A DNA stretch of 64,000 nt from DATATB01 sp036268995 (GCA_036268995.1 DATATB010000072.1:74433-138432), one strand, 5' to 3'. Positions 31,934 through 42,400 are shown, counted from the first letter of the stretch. Notes: generated from the sequence alone by a model not told the origin. A program made the numbers and translations.

Positions 31934-33112
31934 ATGTCGAGCCTGAGAGCTGCGGTGGGATATCAGGAGCGTCCTGGGTTGACCTCAGTCGAGGTCTGCG
32001 AGGTTACCAGCCGCCGGCAGCGCGATCAGTTTCTGCGATTGCCCTGGTCGATTTATCGCAACGACCCGGTATGGGTGCCGCCGCTGTTGGCCGAGCGCAA
32101 AGAGTTTCTCAGCCCGCGCAAGCATCCGTTCTATCGCCATGGCGCTGCCGCGCAGTTCTTGGCGTTTGCCGATGGCCGGCCGGTGGGCCGGGTGCTGGCC
32201 AGCGACGATCCGAATTACAACGCGGCTCACGGGACCAACACCGGCTGCTTTGGCATGTTCGAGTGCATCGATGATCCCGGCGTGGCGCACAGCCTGCTGG
32301 ATGCCGCTGCCGGCTGGGTCGCCGCCCGTGGCCGCACGCAAATCATGGGCCCGGTCGACTATTCGACCAACTACAACTGCGGGCTGCTGATCGAGGGATT
32401 CGACACGCCGCCTCGCGTGCTGATGAATCACAACCCGCCTTATTACATCGGCCTGTTCGAGAGCTGGGGCTTGCGCAAGGCCAAGGATCTGTACGGCTGG
32501 TCGTTCGTCATCTCCGACTATCCGACGCGCAAGTTCGGCCGGCTGGCCGACCGCATCGCCCGCCGTGGCAATGTCACGATCCGGCCCTTCAATCTCAAGG
32601 ACAAAGCCGCCGAAATCGCCCGCTGCAAGGAGGTCTACAACGCCGCCTGGCAGAACAACTGGGGATTCGTGCGGATGAGCGATCCCGAGTTCGATCATTT
32701 TGCCAACGGCCTGACCCAACTGGTATCGCCCCAACTGCTGCTGATGGCCGAAGTCGAGGGGCGGCCCGTCGGGTTGTCGCTCACCTTGCCCGACTTCAAC
32801 GAAGCCATGCGGCCGCTCAATGGCCGGCTATTCAAGTGGGGACTGCCGCTGGGCCTGTTGCAATTCCTGCGCAACTGCCGCCGGTTGCACGCTTGCCGGC
32901 TCGTGGCCCTGGGCGTGATCGAAGAATATCGCCGCCGTGGGCTCAGCGAGTTGCTGATCATGCGGGCGGCCGAAAATGCCCGCCAGCAGGGCATTACCTG
33001 GGCCGAGCTCGGCTGGACGCTGGAAGACAACCTCGCGATCAATCATGCCATCGAGGAAGTCGGCGGCGTGCGGTACAAGACCTTCCGCATCTACGACAAG
33101 CCGCTCGACTGA
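31934..33112 (+). CDS. GNAT-fold acyltransferase, candidate bacterial ceramide synthase
   Basis: The 392-residue protein from ATG 31934 has an N-terminal block (FLRLPWSIYRNDPVWVPPLL, then RKHPFYRHGAAAQFLAFADG) and a central MGPVDYSTNYNCGLLIEGF region, followed by a C-terminal GNAT core with VALGVIEEYRRRGLSELLI, the acyl-CoA binding loop of the fold. Long two-part GNAT proteins with this N-terminal pattern include the bacterial ceramide synthase described in Caulobacter, which N-acylates a sphingoid base. Here the gene converges on a fatty-acid-activating oxoamine synthase fusion that could make that base. The assignment as ceramide synthase is an inference from memory of the family and from context. 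An upstream in-frame ATG at 31889 is possible. Confidence 0.75.
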   Translation: MSSLRAAVGYQERPGLTSVEVCEVTSRRQRDQFLRLPWSIYRNDPVWVPPLLAERKEFLSPRKHPFYRHGAAAQFLAFADGRPVGRVLASDDPNYNAAHGTNTGCFGMFECIDDPGVAHSLLDAAAGWVAARGRTQIMGPVDYSTNYNCGLLIEGFDTPPRVLMNHNPPYYIGLFESWGLRKAKDLYGWSFVISDYPTRKFGRLADRIARRGNVTIRPFNLKDKAAEIARCKEVYNAAWQNNWGFVRMSDPEFDHFANGLTQLVSPQLLLMAEVEGRPVGLSLTLPDFNEAMRPLNGRLFKWGLPLGLLQFLRNCRRLHACRLVALGVIEEYRRRGLSELLIMRAAENARQQGITWAELGWTLEDNLAINHAIEEVGGVRYKTFRIYDKPLD

Positions 33113-33122
33113 ATTCCGCCCC

Positions 33123-33200
33123 GTAGCGGAAGTCGTGAGACTTCCTCCGTGGTAGCGAACACGCGCCCGGAACCGTCGGAATTCTCACGAATTCCGCTAC
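33123..33200. repeat. BIME-like pair of inverted hairpins, GTAGC family, copy 1
   Basis: GTAGC plus GGAAGTC-GTGA-GACTTCC is followed, inverted, by GGAATTC-TCAC-GAATTCC plus GCTAC. In one orientation both have head GTAGC and a GTGA tetraloop while one base pair of the stem differs (G-C versus T-A). It lies between two convergent genes and may end transcription from both. A second copy is at 47376-47443. Confidence 0.88.
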
Positions 33201-33212
33201 CGGCGCGAGACG

Positions 33213-36200
33213 CTAGCGGGGCGACGGTTCCAACTTCACGGTGTGCGGAGCGGCGGGGCCGCTGGTGGCGTACGCAGGGTTGATTTTCGCCAGCTCTTCG
33301 GCCATTGCGTCGACCGTGTAGCGGATTTGATCGACCGTGTGGTTCGAAGTGATAAAGAACCGCAGCCGAGCCGCCTTCTCTTCCACCGCCGGATACAGGA
33401 TCGGCTGGACATTGACGCCGCGGCGTGCGAGCGCTCGCGACAATTGCAGGCAGTGCATCGAGTTGCCGAGGATGATCGGCACGACCGGCGAATCCTTGCT
33501 GAGTCCCGTGTTCAACTGGTGCTTTTTCGCCAGCGAGAGGAATAGCTTGGCCCGCTCGTGCAGCCGGGCCACACGCTGCGGTTCGGCTTCCAGCACGCGA
33601 ATCGAAGCCAGCGAAGCGGCCGCGTTGGGGGGGGAAATGCCCACGCTGTAAACGAAGCCCGGCGCGGTGTATTTCAGATACTCGACGACGGCCTTGCAGC
33701 CGGCGATATAGCCGCCGCAACTTCCGAACGACTTGCTGAGCGTGCCCATCCACAGGTCGACGTCGGCCGCCTTGACGTTGTGATACTCGCCCACGCCGCG
33801 GCCATGCGCCCCCAGCACGCCGGCCGAGTGGGCCTCGTCGACCATCAGGAAGGCCTTGTGCTTTTTCTTCACCTGCACGAAGTGCGGCAGGTCCGAAATA
33901 TCGCCGTCCATGCTGTACACGCCTTCGATGGCGATCAGCACCCGGCGATAATCGCCGCGCAAATCGGTGAGCAACTGGTCGACGGTCTCCCAGTCGTTGT
34001 GCGGGAACGCCCGCCGGCGGGCGCCGGACAAAATGCAGCCTTGGATAATGCTATTGTGCGCCAGGCCGTCGTGCAGGATCAGGTCGCCGGGGCCGAACAA
34101 ATGCCCGATCGTGGTTTCGTTCGTCGAATGCCCGCCGACGAAGACGATCGAGTCTTCGGTGCCGATGAAGTCGGCAATCGCTCGCTCCAGTTCGCGGTGT
34201 ACCGTCTTTTCGCCGGAGACCAGCCGGCTGGCCGAGACGCTGGTACCAAAGCGATCGATGGCATCTTTGGCCGCCTGCGTCACGCGCGGGTCGCCCGACA
34301 TGCCCACGTAGTTGTAGCTGGAGAAATTGATCAGCTCGCGGCCGTCGATCATCGTCGTGTCGTTGGTCACGCGCTGGTGCACGTTGAAGAACGGATTGCC
34401 CAAGCCCGAGGCATCGAGCATTTCCAGATTTTGCTTCAGCGCCACGTATTCCTTGTACAGATCGAAACGATAGTTCTCCGGCGGGATGTCGTCGTTGTCG
34501 GTCGCCGGCTGGGGATGAGCCAGGTAGTTCTCCACGGCGTCGACCACGTCGCGGCAGGTTTCCAACTGCGGCAGCACGTCTTCGGGAAACCGGCCGCCGA
34601 AGCGTTCTTCGATCGCCGCCAGGATCTCCATCCGCTCGAGCGAATCGAGCCCCAGTTCCGGAATGCTGGAATCGAGCGACAATCCGCGGGCCCGCTCCTT
34701 GGCGATGCGCTGCACTTCTTCCAAGACCTGCTCGGCCGTCGTTTTGCGGCGACCCCGCTTGCCGGAACCATTACTGCCGGCCGGCGGCGCGCTAACTACG
34801 GGCTCTTCTTGCGGCTCGACCACCGGCTGCGGAGCATGGACCTCGCGCCGAGCAGGAGCGGCCACTTCGGCCACGCTCGAGGCCGCGACGACTTCTTCCG
34901 CTTCGACGGCGGCCGAGACGGTGTCCCATGCGGCGACCACTTCCAACGAACCGTCGAGGAAACCGCTGCGGCAGGCATGCCGCTGGATTTTGCCGCTCGA
35001 AGTTTTCGGAATGCTGCCTGAGCGGACCAGGCGGATCGCGTCGACGGGCAGCTCGTGCTCCCGCGAGACATCGCGGCGAATGGCGGCAAACACGCCCTCG
35101 GTATCGGCCGATTGGTGGCGCTCGATCTCGTAGACGATCACCAAGCGAGGTTCTTCGCCGATGTCCACGGTCAAGGCCGCGCCGCAGCCGGGCCGCAGCG
35201 ACGTATGGCTCTTCTCGACCGTCAATTCGATATCGTGCGGGTAATGGTTCAAGCCGCGAATAATGATCAGGTCCTTCAAGCGGCCGGCAATAAACAGCTC
35301 CGAGCCGTCGAAGAATCCCAGGTCGCCCGTGCGGAGATATGGCCCTTCGCCCGTGTCGCTCAGCCGAGCCCGGAAGTTGTGCTCGGTTTCTTCGCGGCGG
35401 CGCCAATAGCCTTGCGCCACGCTGGTGCCACGGACCCAGATCTCGCCGACTTCTTCCGCGGCCGAGCGCTGGCGCGTTTGCGGATTGACGATCAGAATCT
35501 CCTGGTCGAGCAGGGCCTGGCCCGTGCCCACCAGCAGGCGTCCGCCGTCGGAGCCGACCGTCAGCGGCACGACCACGCGGTTTTCCAAGGCTTTGGCGTC
35601 GAAGGCCCGGACCACGGGCGGCGAGAACTTCTGCCCACCCGAGACCAGCAGCGTGGCCTCGGCCAATCCATAGCAGGGGTAAAACGCCGTGCGCCGGAAA
35701 CCGCACGGTTCGAACATTTCGGTAAACCGATCGAGCGTCTCGGCGCGCACCGGCTCGGCGCCATTGAACGCCAGCGACCAGTTGCTCAGATCCAGCTTGC
35801 TGCGCTGCTCGGCCGTGACCTTGCGCACGCATAGGTCATAGGCGAAATTTGGCCCGCCGCTGACAGTGCAGCGATAGCGGCTGATAGCTTGCAGCCAGCG
35901 GAAGGGGCGCGTCAGAAACGACATGGGTGACATCAACACGTTGGGCCGGCCGACGAAAATCGGCTGCAAGATACCCCCCACCAGGCCCATGTCATGATAG
36001 CTGGGCAGCCAGAACATGCCCGAGCCCGATCGCGTCAGCTCGAAGCCGTGCGAGATCATGGCGCAGTTGTGCATCAGGTTCTTGTGGCTGAGCATCACGC
36101 CTTTGGGCGTGCCGGTCGAACCGGACGTGTATTGTAGGAAGGCGAGATTGTCGGCGGTAATCGCCGTTTGCTCCCAATCGTCGGCCATGGCCTCGGGCAG

Positions 36201-36659
36201 TTTGTCGATGGCCAGCCATTGCATCGTTTGCAGCAGCGGCGTCTCGGCCAGCAGCGGCTGCACCCGTTCCAGCACGTTGTCGATCGTCAGCGCCACCTTG
36301 GCTTCGGCATCGGCGGCAATCGCCTGAATGCGATCGAGCTTGCGGTTCATGCGCGGCGGATACGCCGGCACCGCAATCACGCCGGCGTACAAGCAGCCAA
36401 AGAAGCCCGCCACGAAATCCAGGCCGGCCGGAAACAGCAGCAGCGCCCGCTCGCCGCTCAAGCCTCGCGACTGCAGCCAGGCCGCGATCGTGCGCGCCCG
36501 CCGGTCCAGCTCGGCAAAGGTGATGTTCACCTCTTCAAATTCGCCGTCGGCCAGGAATTGAAAGGCCAGGTCGCCGCCCGACTGAAGGGCGCGCAGGCGA
36601 AGCATTTCCACTAACGTCGGCGGGCCGTACAAAGCCCCGGGCATACAATCGTATTGCAC
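33213..36659 (-). CDS. Fatty acyl-AMP ligase - acyl carrier protein - alpha-oxoamine synthase fusion (serine palmitoyltransferase-like)
   Basis: This 1148-residue protein joins three modules. Residues 1-580 are a fatty acyl-AMP ligase with YTSGSTGTPKGVMLSH (177-192) and LRTGDLGF. After a linker, an ACP domain carries LGLDSLERMEIL, its serine near residue 670 being the phosphopantetheine site. Residues about 740-1130 are a PLP-dependent alpha-oxoamine synthase: SSYNYVGMSGDPRV, DEAHSAGVLG and the PLP lysine in GTLSKSFGSCGGYIAG near residue 975. The predicted job is to activate a fatty acid, load it on the built-in ACP, and condense it with an amino acid such as serine to give a 3-ketosphinganine-like base. 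GTG 36659 with GGAG upstream is taken as the start; ATG 36644 is an alternative. The amino acid used is not known. Confidence 0.9.
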   Translation of the reverse strand: MQYDCMPGALYGPPTLVEMLRLRALQSGGDLAFQFLADGEFEEVNITFAELDRRARTIAAWLQSRGLSGERALLLFPAGLDFVAGFFGCLYAGVIAVPAYPPRMNRKLDRIQAIAADAEAKVALTIDNVLERVQPLLAETPLLQTMQWLAIDKLPEAMADDWEQTAITADNLAFLQYTSGSTGTPKGVMLSHKNLMHNCAMISHGFELTRSGSGMFWLPSYHDMGLVGGILQPIFVGRPNVLMSPMSFLTRPFRWLQAISRYRCTVSGGPNFAYDLCVRKVTAEQRSKLDLSNWSLAFNGAEPVRAETLDRFTEMFEPCGFRRTAFYPCYGLAEATLLVSGGQKFSPPVVRAFDAKALENRVVVPLTVGSDGGRLLVGTGQALLDQEILIVNPQTRQRSAAEEVGEIWVRGTSVAQGYWRRREETEHNFRARLSDTGEGPYLRTGDLGFFDGSELFIAGRLKDLIIIRGLNHYPHDIELTVEKSHTSLRPGCGAALTVDIGEEPRLVIVYEIERHQSADTEGVFAAIRRDVSREHELPVDAIRLVRSGSIPKTSSGKIQRHACRSGFLDGSLEVVAAWDTVSAAVEAEEVVAASSVAEVAAPARREVHAPQPVVEPQEEPVVSAPPAGSNGSGKRGRRKTTAEQVLEEVQRIAKERARGLSLDSSIPELGLDSLERMEILAAIEERFGGRFPEDVLPQLETCRDVVDAVENYLAHPQPATDNDDIPPENYRFDLYKEYVALKQNLEMLDASGLGNPFFNVHQRVTNDTTMIDGRELINFSSYNYVGMSGDPRVTQAAKDAIDRFGTSVSASRLVSGEKTVHRELERAIADFIGTEDSIVFVGGHSTNETTIGHLFGPGDLILHDGLAHNSIIQGCILSGARRRAFPHNDWETVDQLLTDLRGDYRRVLIAIEGVYSMDGDISDLPHFVQVKKKHKAFLMVDEAHSAGVLGAHGRGVGEYHNVKAADVDLWMGTLSKSFGSCGGYIAGCKAVVEYLKYTAPGFVYSVGISPPNAAASLASIRVLEAEPQRVARLHERAKLFLSLAKKHQLNTGLSKDSPVVPIILGNSMHCLQLSRALARRGVNVQPILYPAVEEKAARLRFFITSNHTVDQIRYTVDAMAEELAKINPAYATSGPAAPHTVKLEPSPR

Positions 36660-37401
36660 GAGTTTGGGCGCTCCAAAAAAGGGACACTCACCAGGACGAC
36701 ATCTACGTCGCCGCTGGCGTTACAATCTGGTCCGCAGCCAAGGCTCCGCCGTCCGACCGCGCTACTTGCTGGGCTATTGCCAGCTTAATTGCCGCAAAAG
36801 CCTCGACTCACAACTCCTGCGACGAAAAGGCGAATCCGCACGTATGATCCGGGGGGAAGTCGTGGTGGCCGAAGGGGTTGATCTCGAACTTTCTAACTTG
36901 GGGGGTGGCTTGTCGCGTTGGCAGTCGGCGTAAGACGGGTGGACAGGCCAGCCGGCCCGCTGGGGGCTGGTATTTTCGTAAGCTAACTATTCGCAAAAGC
37001 TTATCAGGTCGTCAAACTCGTTTCAAACGCCTTTCGCCGGGCCCGCAAGGCTATTGGACGGCGTTTTTCGCAGGCCAGTCCCCTCGCGGTGGGTACTTTC
37101 GGGCCGTTTTCCGATGTCGTAATTCCCGATTCCATTGCTACATCTGCCATTATCGGCCGTGCGCGGCGGCGGCCTCGCGCTAGCGTCCGGGATCGTCCGG
37201 TTATGCCGATTACGGAAAATGTTTGGCCTGCCTTTGGCGAGCCTCCGGCGACCGGCAGGAGGAGGCGACCGCTCAAATCGACAGGTCGGCGACCTGTTTG
37301 GGGCACGTGTCGCGTCCAGCCCACGGACCACTTATCATGTCCGGAACCGGTGATGTTCACTTGCCCCCAAGAGCTTCAGTTTCAGGACCAACAACCGATC
37401 C
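36660..37401. other. Long intergenic region without a supported gene
   Basis: These 742 bp separate two divergent genes. Short frames exist on both strands but none has a convincing start or family pattern. A palindrome ACAGGTCG-G-CGACCTGT lies at 37281-37297. Promoters of the fusion gene and the deacetylase gene must be within this stretch. Confidence 0.55.
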
Positions 37402-38262
37402 ATGCCATCTGCCAGTCTCAAACTGTTGATTCTCGGAGCCCATCCCGACGATGCCGAGTTTCATGCCGGCGGCCTAGCGACGCTGTATCGACAGCAGGGC
37501 GCAACGGTCAAAGTGGTCTCCGTCACCAATGGTGCGGCGGGGCATCAGCACAGCTTCGGTCCCGAGTTGACCGCCCGGCGACGGGCTGAAGCGGCCGAAG
37601 CCGCCGCCGTAATCGGCGCCAGCTCGGCCGTCTGGGATTTTCCCGACGGCCGGCTCGAGCCCACGCTGCGCTTGCGAACGTGCATCATTCGCGAGCTGCG
37701 GCTGTTTGCCCCCGACCTGGTGCTGACGCACCGCACCAACGACTACCATCCCGACCATCGAGCGGTGGGCCAGGCGGTGCAGGACGCCTCGTACCTGGTG
37801 ACCGTGCCGGCGGCGCTGCCCGAGGTGCCGCATTTGCCGCGTGACCCCGTGGTGGTCTACATGTCCGACCGCTTCACCCGGCCCCGGCCGCTCGAGCCCG
37901 ACGTGGCAATCGACGTCGAGCCAGTGCTCGATACGATCATCGAGATGCTGGCTTGCCACCAATCGCAAGTCTTCGATTGGCTGCCGTACAACCGCGGCGC
38001 CGGCGACCAGGTGCCGGCCGACATGGCCACCCGGCGAAAATGGCTGACCGAGTGGTTCCAGCAGCGGCTGGCGGAACAAGCCGACCGCTTTCGCGAAGCA
38101 CTCATCCGCTGCTACGGCCAGCAGCGCGGCCAAACCATCCGCTACGCCGAAGCCTTCGAGGCCAGCGAGCACGCGGGGCCGCTGGACGCGGCAGCGCGCG
38201 AACGCCTGTTCGGGCCGATCCTCAGAGGAAATGCGGAAGTAGGAATGATGAATGCTGAATGA
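37402..38262 (+). CDS. PIG-L/LmbE family deacetylase
   Basis: The 286-residue protein has the zinc-binding motif GAHPDDAEFHAGG at the start, NGAAGHQHS, and the second histidine block HRTNDYHPDHRAVG near residue 115. These are the hallmarks of N-acetylglucosaminyl deacetylases such as BshB and PIG-L, which remove an acetyl group from GlcNAc-linked substrates; bacillithiol or glycolipid synthesis are possibilities, not established here. No signal peptide. The last codons (from 38243) lie inside an inverted repeat shared with the ksgA end, so the native C-terminus appears to have been replaced by repeat-encoded residues. Confidence 0.87.
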   Translation: MPSASLKLLILGAHPDDAEFHAGGLATLYRQQGATVKVVSVTNGAAGHQHSFGPELTARRRAEAAEAAAVIGASSAVWDFPDGRLEPTLRLRTCIIRELRLFAPDLVLTHRTNDYHPDHRAVGQAVQDASYLVTVPAALPEVPHLPRDPVVVYMSDRFTRPRPLEPDVAIDVEPVLDTIIEMLACHQSQVFDWLPYNRGAGDQVPADMATRRKWLTEWFQQRLAEQADRFREALIRCYGQQRGQTIRYAEAFEASEHAGPLDAAARERLFGPILRGNAEVGMMNAE

Positions 38263-38358
38263 CGGGGGGGTATCCTCTCAATGCGGGAACACTAATCGGA
38301 ATTAGCGAGAATTAGTGAAAATCAGTGTTCCTCTGCCGTCATTCATCCTTCATCATTC
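38243..38358. repeat. Large nested inverted repeat spanning two convergent gene ends
   Basis: Outer arms 38243-38265 and 38336-38358 match at 20 of 23 positions (GAATGATGAA, a variable triplet, TGAATGACGG). Inner arms GGAACACT and AGTGTTCC lie at 38286-38293 and 38324-38331. The left arm contains the deacetylase stop codon and the right arm contains the ksgA stop codon, so the structure may serve as a bidirectional terminator. Confidence 0.85.
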
Positions 38359-39255
38359 TTTCCCCACCCGTTCGCGCAGCGCATCGGTCAGGCGCAATAG
38401 CGTGGCCACGTCCAGCTCCTCGGCCCGAGTCGTTTCGCCCAGGCCCTGGCTGGCGAGGACTTCGTCGACGGCCGGCTTGTCCAACCGCTCTTTGAACGCG
38501 CTGAGCACGACGCTGCGCAGATACTTGCGGCGGTGAAAGAACAAGGCCCGAATCGTAGTGTGAAAAAACTCCAGGTCTGCGATCCTCGCCCGGAGCTCGG
38601 GCCGTAGCGTGATCTGCACGATGGCCGAGGTGACTTTGGGCCGCGGCCAGAAGACGGTGGGCGGCATCAGCCGCACGATCTCGGCGTCGCACTGGCTCTG
38701 CACCCACACGCTCAGCGCGCCGTAATCCTTGGTGCTCGGCTGGGCCACGATCCGGTCGGCCAGTTCCTTTTGGATCGTGGCCGTCATCGTCATCGGCACC
38801 GGGTTCTCGGCCAGCAGATTCGATAGGATCGGCGTGGCGATGTTGTAAGGCAGATTGGCCGCGAACTTGAAGCGCCGGCCGGGCGCGGCCGCCAGCTTGG
38901 CTTTCACCTGCTCCATAATCGCGGGATGCAAGTGGTTCTTATTCCGCAGGGCGTCTTGGTTCAACAGCGTGACGTTGGGCACGTCGACCAGTTCTTCGCT
39001 GGCCAGCAAATGCATCTGCGAATCGACTTCCACGCTGACCACTTCGGCCGCGCGCTCGGCCAGGATGGCGGTTAACGATCCCGTGCCGGTGCCGACCTCG
39101 AGCACCACGTCGCGCTTGTCGAGCTGCGCGGTATCGGCCAGCAGTCCGACCAGGTTCAGATCGATCAGGAAGTTCTGGCCGTGGCGCGTGCGAGGGCGAA
39201 TGCCCACCTCGGCAAAGCGGCGAATTAAAAACGACAGCGTTTGATGACGCGACAT
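38353..39255 (-). CDS. rsmA: 16S rRNA (adenine(1518)-N(6)/adenine(1519)-N(6))-dimethyltransferase
   Basis: KsgA/RsmA dimethylates two adjacent adenines in the last hairpin of 16S rRNA during small-subunit maturation. The 300-residue product shows RHGQNFLIDLNLV, the SAM motif I VLEVGTGTGSLTAIL, the acidic SVEVD and the catalytic motif IV NLPYN, followed by the C-terminal PRPKVTSAIVQI block. Length and motif order are typical. The gene is on the minus strand, convergent with the deacetylase gene, and separated from the dnaE end by about 195 bp with a REP-like hairpin. Confidence 0.95.
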   Translation of the reverse strand: MSRHQTLSFLIRRFAEVGIRPRTRHGQNFLIDLNLVGLLADTAQLDKRDVVLEVGTGTGSLTAILAERAAEVVSVEVDSQMHLLASEELVDVPNVTLLNQDALRNKNHLHPAIMEQVKAKLAAAPGRRFKFAANLPYNIATPILSNLLAENPVPMTMTATIQKELADRIVAQPSTKDYGALSVWVQSQCDAEIVRLMPPTVFWPRPKVTSAIVQITLRPELRARIADLEFFHTTIRALFFHRRKYLRSVVLSAFKERLDKPAVDEVLASQGLGETTRAEELDVATLLRLTDALRERVGKE

Positions 39256-39350
39256 GACGAGCGGCCGACGATCGAGTTCAAAAGGCTACGGGCAATTCTC
39301 GGAGCAGTGGTTCATGATAACCCGCGCCGAAAAAGTTCCCAGCGGCAAAA

Positions 39351-39373
39351 GTAGCAGGCACACTCCGTGTGCC
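39351..39373. repeat. Single REP-like hairpin with GTAG head
   Basis: GTAGCA is followed by GGCACAC-TCC-GTGTGCC, a perfect 7-bp stem. A second, unrelated hairpin (CGGCTCAC-GGT-GTGAGCCG) lies at 39425-39443 just after the dnaE stop and could contribute to termination. Confidence 0.8.
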
Positions 39374-39450
39374 GCCGCTCGCAAACGAATGACTTGCGAA
39401 GCAAGAGCCCTTTTTACGCCGTTACGGCTCACGGTGTGAGCCGACTACTT

Positions 39451-42400
39451 TCAATTCCGCGAGGGATGGCGGCCGTAGCCGTTGGAGCCGCGGCCATTGC
39501 CATTGGCGCCACGCCCATTGCCATTGCCACTATTACTGACGACGGGCGCGGCGATGCAGCGGACGTGGCCGGGCCCCAACAGCTCATCCACGCGACGGCG
39601 CATCTCGGGATTGAGATCGAGGCGCAGGTTGTCGCATTGGCAGACGACGCGGCTCTGGTCTTCGAGGCAGAGCACGAGCTGCAGCTCGCACTTGCCGGGA
39701 TAGCCGCGGAGGATTTCGTACAGAGCTTCCAAGCCTTTTTCCCGATGACGCTGGCCATCGACCCGAATCACGATGCCGCGGGTAAAGCGCTGCGGCAGGT
39801 CTTCCAGCGGAATCAGTTCGTTGACGATGAAGTTCGCCTCTTCGCTGCCCGGCCGCTTGTCGATCACGCCGCGCACCGCCAGGATGCGGTCGGCCTCGAC
39901 CAGGTGTCCGAAGCGGGCGAAATCCTCGGGCCAGAGAATGCAGCGCATGATGCCTTCGCTGTCTTCCAGGTCCCACATCGCGTACTTCGTGGCCGTGCTG
40001 CCAGGCCGCGGGTTCTTGGTGTGCGAGAACTTGATCGAGGCGATCATGCCGCCCAGCATCGCTTCGTGCCGGTTGGGCAGTGCCGCGGCATCGACGCACG
40101 TATGCGTGCAATACGTCGAGAGTGTTTGCTGATGCTCCAGCAGTGGATGGCTCGAGAGATAAAATCCGAGCACTTCCTTTTCCTTGGCCAGTTGTTCCTT
40201 CTCGCTCCAGACTTCGATGTCGGGCAAGCGATTCGCCGCGGCCCCGCCCGCAGCGGCCGGCTCTTCGGAGTCGTCGAACAGGCCCTTCTGACCGCGGCGG
40301 CGATCGGCCAAGGCGGCGGCGCCGGATTGCAGCGCGCGATCGAGCACGGCCGTGCAAGCCGCTCGACTGCCCCCGCAGCGATCAAAGGCGCCGGCCTTGA
40401 TCAGCGATTCGATGGCCGCGCGGTTCACAGTCGAGGGGTCGACGCGTTCGCAGAAATCGAAAATGTCGCGAAACGGCCCGTTCTCGCGGCGCTCGCGGGC
40501 CACGCCTTCTGAAGCGGCCCCGCCGCAGCCGCGGATAGCCGACAGGCCAAAATCGATGCGGCCCTCGTGAACGCTGAAGTCGGCGTCGGAGCGGTTCACG
40601 TCCGGCGGCACCACTTCGATATTCATCCGCTTGCAATCTTCCAGATGCTCGACCAGCGGATCCTTGCGCTTGAAGTTGCGGGCGGCAATGTCGCCCGAGA
40701 GCAGCGCGGCCATGAACTCGACGGAATAATGCGCCTTGAGATACGCCGTCATGTAGGCGATCAGCGCGTAAGCAGTAGAATGGCTCTTATTAAAACCGTA
40801 GCCGGCAAACTTTTCGATCATGCCGAACAGTTCGGAGGCCTCGGACTGCTTGAGCCCCTTGGCCACGGCGCCGCCGACAAACTGCTCGCGGAACTTGGCG
40901 ATGGTCTCCAGCTTTTTCTTGCTGATGGCCTTGATGCAGGTGTACGCGCTGGAGAGCTCGATGCCGCCCAGGCCGTTGAGAATCCGCATCACCTGTTCCT
41001 GGTAGACCATCACGCCGTGGGTCTCTTCCAGGATCTCTTTCATCACCGGGTGCTTGTATTCGGCCGGTTTGCGGCCGTGCTTCACCTGGATGTAATCGTC
41101 GACCATGCCGCCCTCGAGCGGGCCCGGCCGGTAGAGGGCATTGGTGGCGATGATGTCGCGGAAGTGGTCCGGCTTCATCCGCTGCAAGAGGTCGCGAATG
41201 CCGCCGCTTTCGAGCTGAAAAATGCCCTTGGTCTCGCCGCGGCACAGCAGGGCGAACGTTTCCGCGTCGTCCATCGGAAACTTGTAGGGATCGATCCGCT
41301 GGCCGGTCGATTGCTCGATCAGGTCGACGGCCTTGGCCAGAATCGTGAGGTTGCGCAGGCCGAGAAAATCCATCTTGAGCAGGCCAGCGCGCTCCACGTC
41401 GCCCATCGCCCATTGGGTGATGACTTCCTCTTTGCCCTGCACGCGTTGCAAGGGGACATATTCGTTCAGCGGCTTATCGGCGATGACCACGGCGGCCGCG
41501 TGCGTGCCGACGTTGCGCGCCAGGCCCTCGATCTTTTTCGCCAGCTCGATCAGCTCGGCCACTTCGCGATCGCTGGAGCACGCCTTCTTCAACTCGTCGC
41601 TCTGCTCGACGGCTTCTTCCAGCGTGATGTGCAGGGTCTCGGGCACCATGGCCACGATCGTGTCGACGCGCGGAATCGGCATGCCCAGCGCCCGGGCCAC
41701 GTCGCGAATCGCCGCCCGGGCCGCCAGCGTGCCGAACGTGCCGATCTGGGCCACGTTGTCCGAACCGTACTTCTGCTTCACATAATCGATCACCTCGCCG
41801 CGGCGATCCTTGCAAAAATCGATATCGATATCGGGTGCTTCGAGCCGGTTGATATCCAGAAACCGCTCGAACAGCAGGTCGTACTTCAGCGGGCAAACGT
41901 GGCTCAAATGCAAAGCATAAGCCACGAGCGAACCGACGCCGGAACCACGAGCCGTGGCCGGGATGCCGCGCTCGCTGGCAAAGCGGACGAAGTCCCAAAC
42001 GATGAGAAAATAGTTGGGGAAGCCCAGCTTTTCGATCACGTCCAGCTCGCGATCGAGCCGTTCCATGACCTCGCTGCTCAAGCGGCCGTCGGCAAGCTTG
42101 TCCGGTTCGTCGGCATAGCGCTTGGTCAGCCCGGCGATGCACAGCTCGCGGAGATATTCGTTCGACGTTTTGCCTTCGGGAATCTGGAAGCTGGGAAAAT
42201 GCCGCTTGTTCAGCTCCAGTTGAATGTCGACCGTGTCGGCAATCTGCTGGCTGCGGCCGACGGCGTCTTCCAAGCCGGGGAAGCAGGCGTACATTTCCTC
42301 AGGCGAGCGGAGAAAGAACTGGTCCCCCTCCATCTTCATGCGATTGGTGTCGGTGCGGAAGCGGCCCGTGTTGATGCACAGCAGCACATCCTGGGCTTCA

